Shown: positions 52,138-61,023, counted from the first letter of the stretch. The stretch: DNA of 64,000 nucleotides from Thermoanaerobaculum sp. (GCA_021154885.1 JAJKHS010000116.1:119551-183550), one strand, 5' to 3'. Made by a program: numbers and translations. Notes: generated by a model not told the origin, from the sequence alone.

Positions 52138-53402
52138 GGCCACAACTCCTTCCAGGCCGGCGGTGCTCCCGCAGCTCCGGCCAGTTCGGCCACGTTCATG
52201 GTGGAAGCTCCGGGCGCTTGCAAAAGCTCGATCTCCCCGTCCTCGAAGGCCACCTCCGCAGGGCTGGGATGGCCGAGGAACAGAAAGGGCGAGGCGGAAA
52301 GGCCGTAGGCTCCGGCGTTGGGGAAAGCGAGCACGTCGCCCCGCGCGAGCGCCGGCAGTGGGCTTGCCTCCGCCAGAACATCCTCAGACAGGCAGAGACA
52401 GCCGAGGACGTCCGTCGGCTCCAAGGGAAGCCCGGGGCGCGGCGGCAGGACCACCGGCGGCACCCCTCGGGCGCGTAGATTGAGGCCGCAGAGATCCGCT
52501 CTCTGATGGGTGCCGCCATCCACGACGACGGCGCTCCGCCCTGGGAGCGCCTGATGCGCGACCACCCGGGTGAGATACCAGCCGGCCTGCGCCACCAGAT
52601 AACGGCCGAGCTCGAGGACGATGCGGCCTGGCGCCGCGCGATCACACAGGGAGCCAAGCTCTTCGCCGATCAGCTCCAACGGCAGCTCCTGATCCCGAGC
52701 CGTGTAGGGGACGCCGAAACCCCCGCCCAGATCGAGGACCTCAGGCTCGCAGCCAAGCCGGTCGGCCGCTCGCAGCGAGAGGTCGAGACTCTGCCGCAAA
52801 TGGCGGACCACCGCTGCCGGATCGAGAGTCTGGGAGCCGGCGAAGACATGGAAGCCGGCGAGGGTGAGAGAGCCTGTCCTCAGGATCTCGTGGCACCGCG
52901 GCAGATCCTCGAAAGCGATCCCGAAGCGAGAGCCCGGCCCCAGGCCCATTACCGCGGACGAAGGGAAATCCGGGCGCAGGCGCAGTATGACCCGGAGCGG
53001 GAGGCCGCAACGGCTCAGCTCCTCGGCCTCGCTCACCGAGTCCAGTGAGAGGAGAGCGCCCGGCAGGGCGGCCAAGCGGGCGAGCATCTCGGTGGGCTTA
53101 TAGGGTCCTCCCGCCAGAATCCGCCGGCCCGTGAAACCAGTACCGAGAGCCAGCGAGAGCTCGCCCACCGAGACCACGTCGGCCCCGAAGCCCTCCGCCG
53201 CCAGCAGACGACAAACCGCAGGTGAGGGGTTTGCCTTCAGTGAGTAGAGGACTTCGACGTCCGGCGGCAGATGGCTCTTCAGAAGACCGATCTGCCGGCG
53301 CAGACGTGCCAGGTCATAGGCATAACACGGCGTGCCGTGAAGGCGCGCCACGCGGCCCAGCATCTCGACCTGAGCGTCAACAGGAGCAACACTGGTGGTC
53401 AT
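52134..53402 (-). CDS. PLP-dependent decarboxylase (type III fold, LysA-like)
   Basis: A 422-residue alanine-racemase-fold decarboxylase of the diaminopimelate/ornithine type. PLP Lys is in VLYSLKANPSP, the Gly-rich phosphate site in LDLGGGFGVPY, ELGRYLVAQAG follows, the active-site Cys lies in LGCLCLSEDVLAEA, and AYGLSASPFLF closes the site. It would decarboxylate an amino acid, possibly one already ligated or one to be used by the ATP-grasp partner. It overlaps the ATP-grasp gene by 26 bases and couples to merT by ATGA. The gene is not lysA by context. Confidence 0.88.
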   Translation of the reverse strand: MTTSVAPVDAQVEMLGRVARLHGTPCYAYDLARLRRQIGLLKSHLPPDVEVLYSLKANPSPAVCRLLAAEGFGADVVSVGELSLALGTGFTGRRILAGGPYKPTEMLARLAALPGALLSLDSVSEAEELSRCGLPLRVILRLRPDFPSSAVMGLGPGSRFGIAFEDLPRCHEILRTGSLTLAGFHVFAGSQTLDPAAVVRHLRQSLDLSLRAADRLGCEPEVLDLGGGFGVPYTARDQELPLELIGEELGSLCDRAAPGRIVLELGRYLVAQAGWYLTRVVAHQALPGRSAVVVDGGTHQRADLCGLNLRARGVPPVVLPPRPGLPLEPTDVLGCLCLSEDVLAEASPLPALARGDVLAFPNAGAYGLSASPFLFLGHPSPAEVAFEDGEIELLQAPGASTMNVAELAGAAGAPPAWKELWP

Positions 53403-55116
53403 CGCACGTCGCGAGGTTGAATCCGAGTCGGCGGAAGAACGCCATGTTCCCCCGCTGGCGTGGCTCTACCACGATCTCCATCCTGAGGCATCCCTTCTCG
53501 GCGAAGAGCGCCATCACGGACCGCACCAGAGCCTCGCCCAGCCCCGTTTTACGCTGTCCCGGGACGACCCCCAACAGCGAGACGTAGCAGGTGTCTCCCC
53601 GGGCCGATCCCAGGGCCACTCCCCGTCCCTCCGACACGAACCAAGCCGAAGGGCTGGTGTCGCCGCGGTGGCCGTCCTCGAACCAATGCAGGCAGTGCGC
53701 GGCCTTAACCCTCCCCAGGGTCTCGGGGAATTCTGCGAAGTAGGTCGCCGCCACCAGCGGCACCACCAACTCCTCGGCCCGCTGAAGGTCGCAACCATCG
53801 AGTGTCCGGATGCCCAGCTCCGCGGGCGGCCGGTAAGAACGTTGATCGGTGACGTCGCGGAGCCACGTCTCGCAGGCGAGCGGCTCGACCACGAAGTCGA
53901 CTCGGCCCGAGGCCTCCGACAGCGCTCTTTCGACGTCCTCCACGCTCTCTCCCTGGGCGGTGAGAAAGCCGATATAGCAACTCTGCTCCGGGAAGGGAAG
54001 GATCACCTCCCCAGGGCTGGTGTTGAGAATGACGTCTTTGATTCCTGGCACCTGCCGCGCGCGTTCGATGCCCTGGACCGCTTTGAGCTTACCCTCGCGG
54101 GTGATCGGGAGCATCATCGCCCCGGCCGCGCCTTTCGCCTGCCGCGGCGGCTCGACCTCCTCGCCCAGGGCCACGCGCAGCACGTAAGGATGGATGTCCT
54201 CTCCCAAGACGTAGCGGAAGACCCGCGCGCAAGCGCCGCCGATCAATCGCGCCCCGATCTCCAGAACGAAGGTCCCCTGGCTGCCGGAACGAACCTCGCA
54301 ATGGGCGAAGCCATCGCGGAGCCCGAGGGCGGCGACGCCTCGCTTCGCGAGCTCTTCGATGTCCTGGCGCCGCTCGACAGCGAGGCGCGCCGGCGTGGCA
54401 TAGATCGTCTCCTCAAAGAAAGGCCCGGTGAGCGGCCGGGGCTTCTCAAAGACGCAGAGGACGCTCGGGTTGCCGCCACGGACGACCAGCTCAACGGAGA
54501 GCTCGGAGCCATCGATGTACCCTTCGACGAGTTGCTGAGCGTCGGAGCGGCCGCCGCAGTCCAGGCCGTTCTCCTGTACGATCCGGCGCAGCCGCCGATA
54601 GGCCTGCCGCAGCTCCTCTTCGTCGTCGGCCCGGATCACCCCCTGACTGGCCGACCCGCGTACCGGCTTGACCACCACCGGGTAGCCGTTCTTGTCTGCC
54701 CAGCGCACGGCGTCGTCCTCGTCCTCGGCCAGGGTGAACGGGGCGATGGGAATTCCGGCCGCTTGGAACCGTTGCTTCATCATCACCTTGTCGCGGGCGG
54801 CGTCGGCCGCCTCCACCGGATGGCCGGGGAGCCCCAAGGCGGCGGCGATCCGGGCCGCCAAGGGCGTGCCCTGATCGTCGTAGGCGACGACGGCATGGAC
54901 GGGCTCGGCGGCATGGATCCGGCGCGCGGCCTCGACCACCCGGTCCGGCCGGCTCAGGTCCACCCGCTCGAAGCGGTCCACCAGCTCGGCCGACATGCAG
55001 CAGGCGAGCTGAGCTCCCATGACGGTCGTCGTACAGTCCATCTGCCGAGCGGCAAGCAGCCCATCATCGGGCACGCAGGCCTGGCTGCCGAAGACGAAGA
55101 GGATCTGCCGCGTCAT
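53377..55116 (-). CDS. ATP-grasp ligase fused to GNAT acetyltransferase
   Basis: A 579-residue fusion. An ATP-grasp carboxylate-amine ligase (about 1-400) has GYPVVVKPVRGSASQGV and a metal/ATP segment FVLEIGARLIGGACARVF. A C-terminal GNAT domain (about 430-579) has SLLGVVPGQRKTGLGEALV as acetyl-CoA loop and RGNMAFFRRLGFN. The extreme C-terminus is CDDHQCCSC, an unusual Cys cluster. It would activate a carboxylate and join it to an amine, then acetylate, a typical two-step toolkit in peptide natural-product loci. The ATG overlaps the DUF169 stop. The long ORF extension upstream is a shadow. Confidence 0.85.
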   Translation of the reverse strand: MTRQILFVFGSQACVPDDGLLAARQMDCTTTVMGAQLACCMSAELVDRFERVDLSRPDRVVEAARRIHAAEPVHAVVAYDDQGTPLAARIAAALGLPGHPVEAADAARDKVMMKQRFQAAGIPIAPFTLAEDEDDAVRWADKNGYPVVVKPVRGSASQGVIRADDEEELRQAYRRLRRIVQENGLDCGGRSDAQQLVEGYIDGSELSVELVVRGGNPSVLCVFEKPRPLTGPFFEETIYATPARLAVERRQDIEELAKRGVAALGLRDGFAHCEVRSGSQGTFVLEIGARLIGGACARVFRYVLGEDIHPYVLRVALGEEVEPPRQAKGAAGAMMLPITREGKLKAVQGIERARQVPGIKDVILNTSPGEVILPFPEQSCYIGFLTAQGESVEDVERALSEASGRVDFVVEPLACETWLRDVTDQRSYRPPAELGIRTLDGCDLQRAEELVVPLVAATYFAEFPETLGRVKAAHCLHWFEDGHRGDTSPSAWFVSEGRGVALGSARGDTCYVSLLGVVPGQRKTGLGEALVRSVMALFAEKGCLRMEIVVEPRQRGNMAFFRRLGFNLATCDDHQCCSC

Positions 55117-55820
55117 GCCGGGAACTCCGCTTTGTGAGCGACGTAATACTCCCGCATCTCCGCGTTGGCGGCGAGCGTGGCGGTGAGCGAATCCACGAGC
55201 TCCTCCAGTCGCGCGGCCGGCACCGCGACGAAGAGGCGGTCGTCCTCGATCTCCGTGTAGGTGCGCATCCCCATGCAGCCGAACGACGAGGCCGGGCGCG
55301 ATGACTCCGCGGCCACGGCCAGCGCAGCACAAGCCGGCCTCCCGTAGACCGCGGTTCCGGAATCCGTCCAGCGGCTCGCGCCAACGGCCTCGCCGAAGAA
55401 CATGGCCTGACGAGGCGTCACCCACATCAGCACGAGATCCGGTTCCAGAGGGAGGTCGAGGAGGGAGCCATAGACGATGCCCGACTTCTTCTTGCTCACT
55501 GCCGGGATCTTCGCGGCCTCCGCCTCCACCACATACCCGCAGCCGCACATCTTGCCCATGACTCCCATCAATTGCTCTTTGACCGCTTCCGTCATCTCGA
55601 AACCCATCGTCATCACCCCGATGGGACAGTTGTAGTGGATCTCCGCCGGCGCATAGAAAACCCTCGCCTCCGCTCTTCGCCACAGCGTACAGGCCGATGG
55701 CACCTGGTCCTCAAACAAATCCACGCCCAGAGGGGGAGATTCGACGAAAGCAAGGGCAACAGGAGGTGTTTCCAGTTGGAGTTGAGCCGTAAGCTTTTCC
55801 GCAATGTATCGCCGGTCCAT
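55113..55820 (-). CDS. DUF169 family protein
   Basis: A 235-residue DUF169 protein: opening LTAQLQLETPPVALAFVESPP, CTLWRRAEA, CPIGVMTMGFEM, SGIVYGSLLDLPLEPDLVLMWVTPRQAM and FGCMGMRTYTEI, the family's conserved Cys-containing blocks. The function of DUF169 is not established; conserved cysteines suggest metal or cofactor binding. AAGGAG precedes the ATG, 33 bases after the TAA that ends the radical SAM gene when its UGA is read as Sec. Confidence 0.88.
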   Translation of the reverse strand: MDRRYIAEKLTAQLQLETPPVALAFVESPPLGVDLFEDQVPSACTLWRRAEARVFYAPAEIHYNCPIGVMTMGFEMTEAVKEQLMGVMGKMCGCGYVVEAEAAKIPAVSKKKSGIVYGSLLDLPLEPDLVLMWVTPRQAMFFGEAVGASRWTDSGTAVYGRPACAALAVAAESSRPASSFGCMGMRTYTEIEDDRLFVAVPAARLEELVDSLTATLAANAEMREYYVAHKAEFPA

Positions 55821-55853
55821 AAGCGCTCCTTGATCTCTTCTTCCTGTGCTCGG

Positions 55854-57281
55854 TTAGATCAGGTGAGGAGCCAACTGCTCCTCGGTGGGCTCCGCTCAGC
55901 AGTACCAGGGTTCTGTGAGGTAGGGAACTTCGGACCTCGGTGGCGCCTGATCGACTCGTGCAAGATCGAGCTTCATGGCGACGGAGAAGTCGTAAGCCTG
56001 CCGGGAAAGAGACCAGACCCGCTGGAAGATCTCCCGGCGCGACTCCCCGTTCGCCTGCCCGGCACGGATCGCCTCCATCACGGCGTGGTACAACTCGTCG
56101 ACGGCCGGGTCCGGGTGCACCCACGGATAGGACAGGCTGACCGGATTGTACTCGCCGATGACGGCCTGCGTTTCGGGCAGCTCCAGCAGCTTGGAGCCGG
56201 TCGGGATCAGGAGCCGGATGGCGTACTGAATCGGGGCGACGTTGTCCACGAGGTCCAGCTCGAACAAGGTGGCGAGCAGGTCGACGTAGCCGCGTAGCGT
56301 CGTCCAGGGTGTGAAGGTGACGAACGTCGGGTTGAGCGTGAGGCCCACCTCGCGGAAGATCTCCACAACCCGGCTGAACTCCTCTTGCGTGTGCCGCTTG
56401 TCAAAAAATTCCAGGATACGGCTGTCGATCGATTCGACCGCGCTGGTCACGAATAGACAGCCGGTATCGCGCAGGACGGGTAGATGCCCGGCGTGATTGA
56501 GCAGATGCTCGATTTTTATCGTGACGTCGTACGTCACCTCCGGGTACCGCTCGTGCAATTCCCGGACAATGGCAAGGGCATGCGCCGGCCCGTTGAAGAA
56601 GTCGGGGTCCCCGAAGGTGATGTGCTCAGCTCCCGCCGCCACTTGGAATTCGATGTCCCGCAGCACCACGTCGCGCTGCACCACTCGGAAACTCCCTTCG
56701 TAGACCGGCACGATGGGGCAGTGGCGGCAGAGGTGCTTGCAGCCGCGGGTCGCCTCGGTATACCCCACGACCCGTTGCTGCCCGGAAGGAAGGCTCAGAT
56801 GCGCGTAGCGGGCCAGCACGGGCAGGCCGCTACGGTCCGGTACCCGGAACTGCTGCCGGCCGAGCGATACCACATCCGGCCGCTCCGACACCTTGGCGAG
56901 CCTCACCCCCGCCTCAAGGTCCTTCACCAGGTCGACCAACCCTTGTTCGAACTCTCCCCCAAGGACCGAGACCGCGCCCAGCCCCCGCAGAAAGCTCTCA
57001 TTCACCGAGGCATAGAGCCCATAGAAGCAAAGGTGTGTCGAAGGATTGATTCGCCGGATCTGGCCGACGACGCTCGCGGCGATCCGGGTTGCCGTGTGCA
57101 TTGGGACGTAAAACGCCACCAGGTCGGCCGACGCGACCTCAGCCTCTCCATCCGAGAGCGGCTGCACGGCCAGGTCAAGACAGGTGACCGAGGCGCCGGC
57201 TTCTTTGAGCCATGCAGCCGGAGAAGCCAAGCCGAAAGGCTGGCGACCCAACTCATAGGTAGAAATGAGAACTACGTTCAT
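55854..57281 (-). CDS. CUAEP-tail radical SAM selenoprotein
   Basis: A radical SAM enzyme of 475 residues if the TGA at 55898-55896 is read as selenocysteine. N-terminal B12-binding-like Rossmann region (1-125, lacking an obvious DxHxxG), then the 4Fe-4S motif C181-KHL-C185-RH-C188 and a TIM-barrel (HITFGDPDFFNG, FVTSAVESID). Conventional reading stops at EPWYC; reading through gives C461-U462-A-E-P followed by TEEQLAPHLI and TAA. C-U-A-E-P is the defining tail of the CUAEP/CCAEP-tail radical SAM (seleno)protein family. A perfect hairpin follows the UGA. I chose the start MNVVLIS over 35 extra upstream codons because it restores the usual N-terminus and leaves room for the promoter. Its substrate is unknown. 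Confidence 0.9.
55865..55883 (-). promoter_or_regulatory. SECIS-like hairpin after the UGA of the radical SAM gene
   Basis: Minus-strand stem GAGGAGC/GCTCCTC (7 bp, perfect) with loop AGTTG lies 13-31 bases after the UGA, loop at 20-24, with G as second loop base. It lies inside the extended reading frame and matches the bacterial SECIS rule well. Confidence 0.75.
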
Positions 57282-57323
57282 CCTCGCCTTCCCAAGGCCT
57301 GACTCCCCCGCAGCGAGGAGTCT

Positions 57324-57360
57324 GTAGTAGAGTTTGGACTTCATGCCGTTGACTGTCAAG
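57324..57360 (-). promoter_or_regulatory. MerR-type promoter element (copy B) before the radical SAM gene
   Basis: Minus strand: CTTGACA, GTCA, then GAAGTCCAAACTCTACTACAG. The right-hand 21 bases match copy A at 17 positions and both keep the CTTGAC box and GTCA. It lies about 45 bases before the ATG, consistent with driving the whole radical SAM to thioredoxin-like gene run. Confidence 0.5.
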
Positions 57361-57442
57361 AGCTGCTCCGCGGCGGACGAGCTCATAGGCCAGACGGTTG
57401 CTCATCGCCGGATCAAACGCAAGGACCCCTAGAGAGGCGGCA

Positions 57443-57486
57443 CCGGACATCTGGAATGTCCGGTGAAGTGGATAAATCGCGGAATG
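57443..57486 (+). repeat. Direct repeat R1 with hairpin head
   Basis: Arms CCGGACAT and ATGTCCGG form a perfect 8-bp stem with loop CTGGA, followed by GTGGATAAATCGCGGAATG. The same element occurs at 61024 and 61125. The 286-base gap here between the radical SAM and MFS genes otherwise holds only promoter copy B. Confidence 0.85.
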
Positions 57487-57567
57487 TAGTACCGGTGTGT
57501 GGCCCTAGAGACGAGCGAGATGGGAATTCCCTACCTCCGCCTCCGGCAAGGCGGTCTCCATCCTGCG

Positions 57568-58815
57568 TCACTCGCTCTCTCCGGCGGCCGTGACCCGGCT
57601 CTCCAAAGCTGACATAGGCTCGGCGTGGCTTGCTGGACGGGTGACCGCGATGATCGCCGCGCCGGCGAGAGACGCGCAGATCACGAACACCATGGCGGCA
57701 ACCGGGGAGAAGACCCACAACACGCCAATCAGAGCGCTGGAGAGGAAATCGCCGATGCCGTTCACGGTCGCGAGGACGCCGAAGCCCAATCCGCGCATTG
57801 CACCGGGCAGCATGTCGGCGCTGGTCGCGCTCTCCACCGTCTCCCAGACTCCCATGTAAACTCCGGAGAACCCGAAGGCCACGGCGTAAAGCGCCAGCGA
57901 ATCGCCGGCGAAGAGCAGCGCCAGCGCCGGAATCACCGCCAGGCTGTAGCCGATCGCCAGCACCCAGCGTTTCGGATAGCGATCGGCCAACATCCCGCTG
58001 GCGTAGCAGGAAAGGGTGTACAGGACGTTGTAGCCGATGTAGAAGAGCATCGCCCGGCGGGCCGCGCCCGCCAGTCCCAGCCTGGGTGCCCACGCCTGGG
58101 TGGCCCAAAGGATCAGCAGAGTGTTGGAAAAGTCGCCAAGCCCCGCGATGCCGACTCCGGCCAGATACCGCTTGAACTCGCCGGGCAGCCCTCGGATACC
58201 GGCCCAGAGTCGCACATGCGGCTGCGGCTCGTGCGGTTTTTCACGCACCATCAGGCCGATCAGCAGGGCCGCTGCCAGGCCGGGAATCAAGGTCAGCAGA
58301 AAGAGCCGATGGAGCCCTAACGCCGCGACGAGCGCCAGCGTCAGCGCCGGTCCCACGATGGCTCCCGCACTATCCATGGCCCGCTCGAGCCCGAAGGCCC
58401 GCCCATAGGTTTCGGGCGTCGTGGCCTCGGTCAGCAGCACGTTGCGCACAGGGGTCCTGGCGCCCCGCCCGAGCCAGCCGCCGACACGGCCCAGGAGCAC
58501 GTGCCACCATTGTGTGGCGAAGGCGAAGCTCGCCATCCCCGAAGCCGTTACGAAATACCCCGCTACAGCCAGCGGCTTGCGCCGGCGGAGGCGGTCGCTG
58601 TAGAGGCCGGACGCCAGCTTCGCAAAGCTCGACAGGCCATCCGCCAAACCCTCGATCAATCCCAGGAGAGCCGAGCTGGCTCCCAGGGTGGCCAGCAGGG
58701 CAGGCATGGCGGTGGTGGCCATCTCGTGCCCCACGTCGGAGCAGAAGCTCGCCAGACCGATGCCGAGGATCGTGGAGTTGAGCCATCGCTTCCGCAGGCC
58801 TGCTCCTGAGCTCAT
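57568..58815 (-). CDS. MFS permease, likely arsenic-block transporter
   Basis: A 415-residue twelve-helix major facilitator protein with the cytoplasmic-loop motif region GLYSDRLRRRKPLAVAGYF and GRVGGWLGRGARTPVRN. It opens SFCSDVGHEMATTAMPALLA, characteristic of a family often found beside arsC and arsR. Specific ArsJ or ArsK identity cannot be shown from motifs. It lies downstream of the arsC fragment in the same direction. An export role in metalloid resistance is plausible. Confidence 0.8.
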   Translation of the reverse strand: MSSGAGLRKRWLNSTILGIGLASFCSDVGHEMATTAMPALLATLGASSALLGLIEGLADGLSSFAKLASGLYSDRLRRRKPLAVAGYFVTASGMASFAFATQWWHVLLGRVGGWLGRGARTPVRNVLLTEATTPETYGRAFGLERAMDSAGAIVGPALTLALVAALGLHRLFLLTLIPGLAAALLIGLMVREKPHEPQPHVRLWAGIRGLPGEFKRYLAGVGIAGLGDFSNTLLILWATQAWAPRLGLAGAARRAMLFYIGYNVLYTLSCYASGMLADRYPKRWVLAIGYSLAVIPALALLFAGDSLALYAVAFGFSGVYMGVWETVESATSADMLPGAMRGLGFGVLATVNGIGDFLSSALIGVLWVFSPVAAMVFVICASLAGAAIIAVTRPASHAEPMSALESRVTAAGESE

Positions 58816-58884
58816 CGCCCGCTCCTTCCGCCGCGAGGGTCCGGTCGGTGTCGGCTCTGGAGAAGGGTGGAAGCCCGCACCGGC

Positions 58885-59241
58885 TTACCCTTTCTTCTTT
58901 TCAAGCAGCGCGAGGAGATAGCGAATCCGGGTGGTGAGCTCGTTGGCCGCTTTCTTGAACGCATCCCTCCGCTGTCTCTCCTCGCCTGCCACCGCGGCAG
59001 GGTCCGCGATGCTCCAGTGGATGCGCTCCGAGTCTCCCGGAAAAACGGGGCACGACTCGCGGGCGTTGTCGCAGACCGTCACCACGAAGTCGAAGCGTTC
59101 TCCCACAACCTCGTCCATGGGCTTCGACCGCTGTCCGCTGATGTCGAGGCCACGCTCCCGGATCTTGAGGAACGAGGGGGGCTGGGAAAGAGTGGCCGTC
59201 GCCATAATCGTGCAATCTACTTGAAGCAATTCGGATTGCAA
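58885..59241 (-). pseudogene. arsC: Truncated thioredoxin-type arsenate reductase
   Basis: The frame encodes the C-terminal two thirds of ArsC: RERGLDISGQRSKPMDEVVG, FVVTVCDNARESCPVFPG (the two resolving cysteines) and a closing RIRYLLALLEKKK. The first about 40 residues, with the catalytic CxxNxxRS loop, are missing, and only about 60 bases separate this from the divergent arsR, so it cannot be recovered upstream. The remnant N-terminus (MATATLSQPPSFLK) is unrelated. Probably non-functional. Confidence 0.75.
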
Positions 59242-59244
59242 GAC
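59226..59244 (+). promoter_or_regulatory. Candidate ArsR operator in the divergent arsC-arsR gap
   Basis: GCAATTCGGATTGC is a dyad (GCAAT/ATTGC with a 4-base centre) extended by AAGAC, about 60 bases before the arsR ATG. An identical 19-base copy lies at 61090-61108. Assignment to ArsR is by position. Confidence 0.45.
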
Positions 59245-59302
59245 CCTGGTCGTCCAATCCCTGCTTGACAGCCCACGACATTTCCGGCATCATCGAATCG
59301 TC

Positions 59303-59635
59303 ATGGAAGACGCGCGCCGCTACGCCAGCCGCTTCGCTGCCCTCGGTCATGAGATGCGGCTGGAGATCCTGCGCCGGCTCCTCGCCTCGCACCCGCACGG
59401 CATGGTGGCCGGGGAGATCCAGCAGGAGCTGGGCATCCCGGCGTCGTCGCTCTCGCACCACCTCGACGCCCTGCGTCAGGAGGGCCTGGTGAGCCAGCAC
59501 CGGGAGGGCAGGTTCCTGCGCTACCTCGCCGATACCCAGGCGCTCCAGGAGGTCCTCGACTTCCTGTACGCCGAATGCTGCACGGGCAACGTCCTGGTGA
59601 AGATCGGCGAAGGCGTGAAAGGTGCGGCAAGCTGA
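59303..59635 (+). CDS. arsR: ArsR-family metalloregulator
   Basis: A 110-residue winged-helix repressor: recognition region IPASSLSHHLDALRQEGLV, wing REGRFLRYLAD, and a C-terminal LYAECCTGN cysteine pair that probably binds arsenite in this ArsR subtype (Cys near the C-terminus, with none in the recognition helix). It is divergent from the arsC remnant and 65 bases before the flavoprotein gene, which it probably controls. Confidence 0.9.
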   Translation: MEDARRYASRFAALGHEMRLEILRRLLASHPHGMVAGEIQQELGIPASSLSHHLDALRQEGLVSQHREGRFLRYLADTQALQEVLDFLYAECCTGNVLVKIGEGVKGAAS

Positions 59636-59700
59636 GCGCGCGCGCTTTTTTTGGCTTCGATATTTCGATAATTCCAGCATGGTCGGAAAGGAGATCGGAC

Positions 59701-61015
59701 ATGGAAGAGAAGAAGACCGGGGAGGACAGGCTGCCGGTGGCCATCATCGGCGCCGGCCCGGTGGGGCTGGCCGCCGCCGCCCACCTCATCGCCCGAGGTG
59801 AAGAGCCCCTCGTGCTGGAGGCGGGCTCCCGAGTCGGATCGAGCCTCCGCGAATGGGGGCACGTGCGGCTGTTCTCGCCCTGGCGGTACGTGGTGGATTC
59901 CGCCTCGGCCGAGCTGCTCGCGGCCGCCGGCTGGGAGTCGCCCGACGACGGCGAGCATCCCACGGGCAACGAGCTGGTGGACCGGTACCTCGAGCCCCTG
60001 GCGGCCATTCCCACGCTGCGGGATCGCATCCGTCTCGGTACCCGGGTGGAGTCGGTGAGCCGGCAGGGCTACGACAAGATGAAGACGGCCGGCCGGGAGC
60101 GCGCCCCCTTCGCTCTCCAGGTGCGCGGTGCGGGAGGCCGCGAAGAGGTGATCCTCGCCCGGGCGGTGATCGATGCTTCGGGCACCTGGCAGCGACCCAA
60201 TCCGCTGGGGTCGGGCGGCGTGCCGGCGGCCGGCGAGCGGGCGCTCGCGGCGCGGATCTTCTACGGCATCCCGGACGCCCTCGGCGCTCACCGGGCGCGC
60301 TACGCCGGCCGCCGGACCGCGGTCGTCGGCAGCGGCCACTCGGCCTTCAATGCCCTCCTCGACCTGATCGCTCTCGGCGAGGAGGCCCCCGGAACCGAGA
60401 TCACCTGGGTGATTCGCCGGCCCACGCTGGACGGTCTCTTCGGCGGCGGCGACCGGGACGCGCTCGCCGCCCGCGGCAGATTGGGAGACCGGGTGCGAGG
60501 CCTCGTCGAGTCCGGACGCCTGCGCGTGGCGGCCGGCTTCAAGGTGACGGAGCTGCGGGCCGGCGAGGAGGGCGTGATCCTGATCGGAGAAGGCAACGCC
60601 CTTCCCCCCGTGGACGAGGTCGTGGCCGCCACCGGCTTCCGGCCGGACCTCTCGCTCGCCTCCGAGCTGCGGCTGTCCCTCGATCCCGCCGTCGAGAGCC
60701 CCGTGGCCCTGGCTCCCCTGATCGATCCCAACGTCCATAGCTGCGGTACCGTGCGTCCCCATGGGGCGGAGGAGCTGAAACAGCCGGAAGAGGGCTTCTT
60801 CATCGTCGGCATGAAGAGCTACGGCCGGGCTCCCACCTTCCTCCTGCACCGGCTACGAGCAGGTGCGCTCGGTGGTGGCCGCCCTCGCCGGGGACTGGCG
60901 GGCGGCCCGCGAGGTCCACCTCGAGCTGCCGGAGACCGGGGTCTGCTCCCTGGCGCCGCTGGCCAAGGCCGTCGAAACCGCCGCCGCCTGCTGCCCGTCG
61001 AGCTGCTGCGGGTGA
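59701..61015 (+). pseudogene. Arsenic-block flavoprotein (NAD(P)/FAD), frameshifted near the C-terminus
   Basis: A flavin monooxygenase-like protein (about 438 residues after correction) with VAIIGAGPVGLAAAAHL and TAVVGSGHSAFNALLDL. The frame breaks near 60844: after GRAPTFLL the natural continuation TGYEQVRSVVAALAGDW appears in another frame and ends at TGA 61013-61015 with AACCPSSCCG. Two bases appear to be missing relative to the expected reading. The cysteine tail fits metalloid-block flavoproteins. It may be a real mutation or a sequencing error. Confidence 0.75.
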
Positions 61016-61023
61016 GCCATGGA

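Noticed and set aside
53317..53379. TGA ending the ATP-grasp/GNAT gene (after CCSC) as a third selenocysteine codon
   Set aside because: The read-through sequence lies entirely inside the decarboxylase gene in another frame and carries no family-like tail.
57282..57386. 35 extra N-terminal codons on the radical SAM protein
   Set aside because: They overlap promoter copy B and are not like the family N-terminus; MNVVLIS has a ribosome site.
58901..59680. 259-codon minus frame through arsC and arsR
   Set aside because: Crosses the divergent promoter and overlaps two real genes in other frames.
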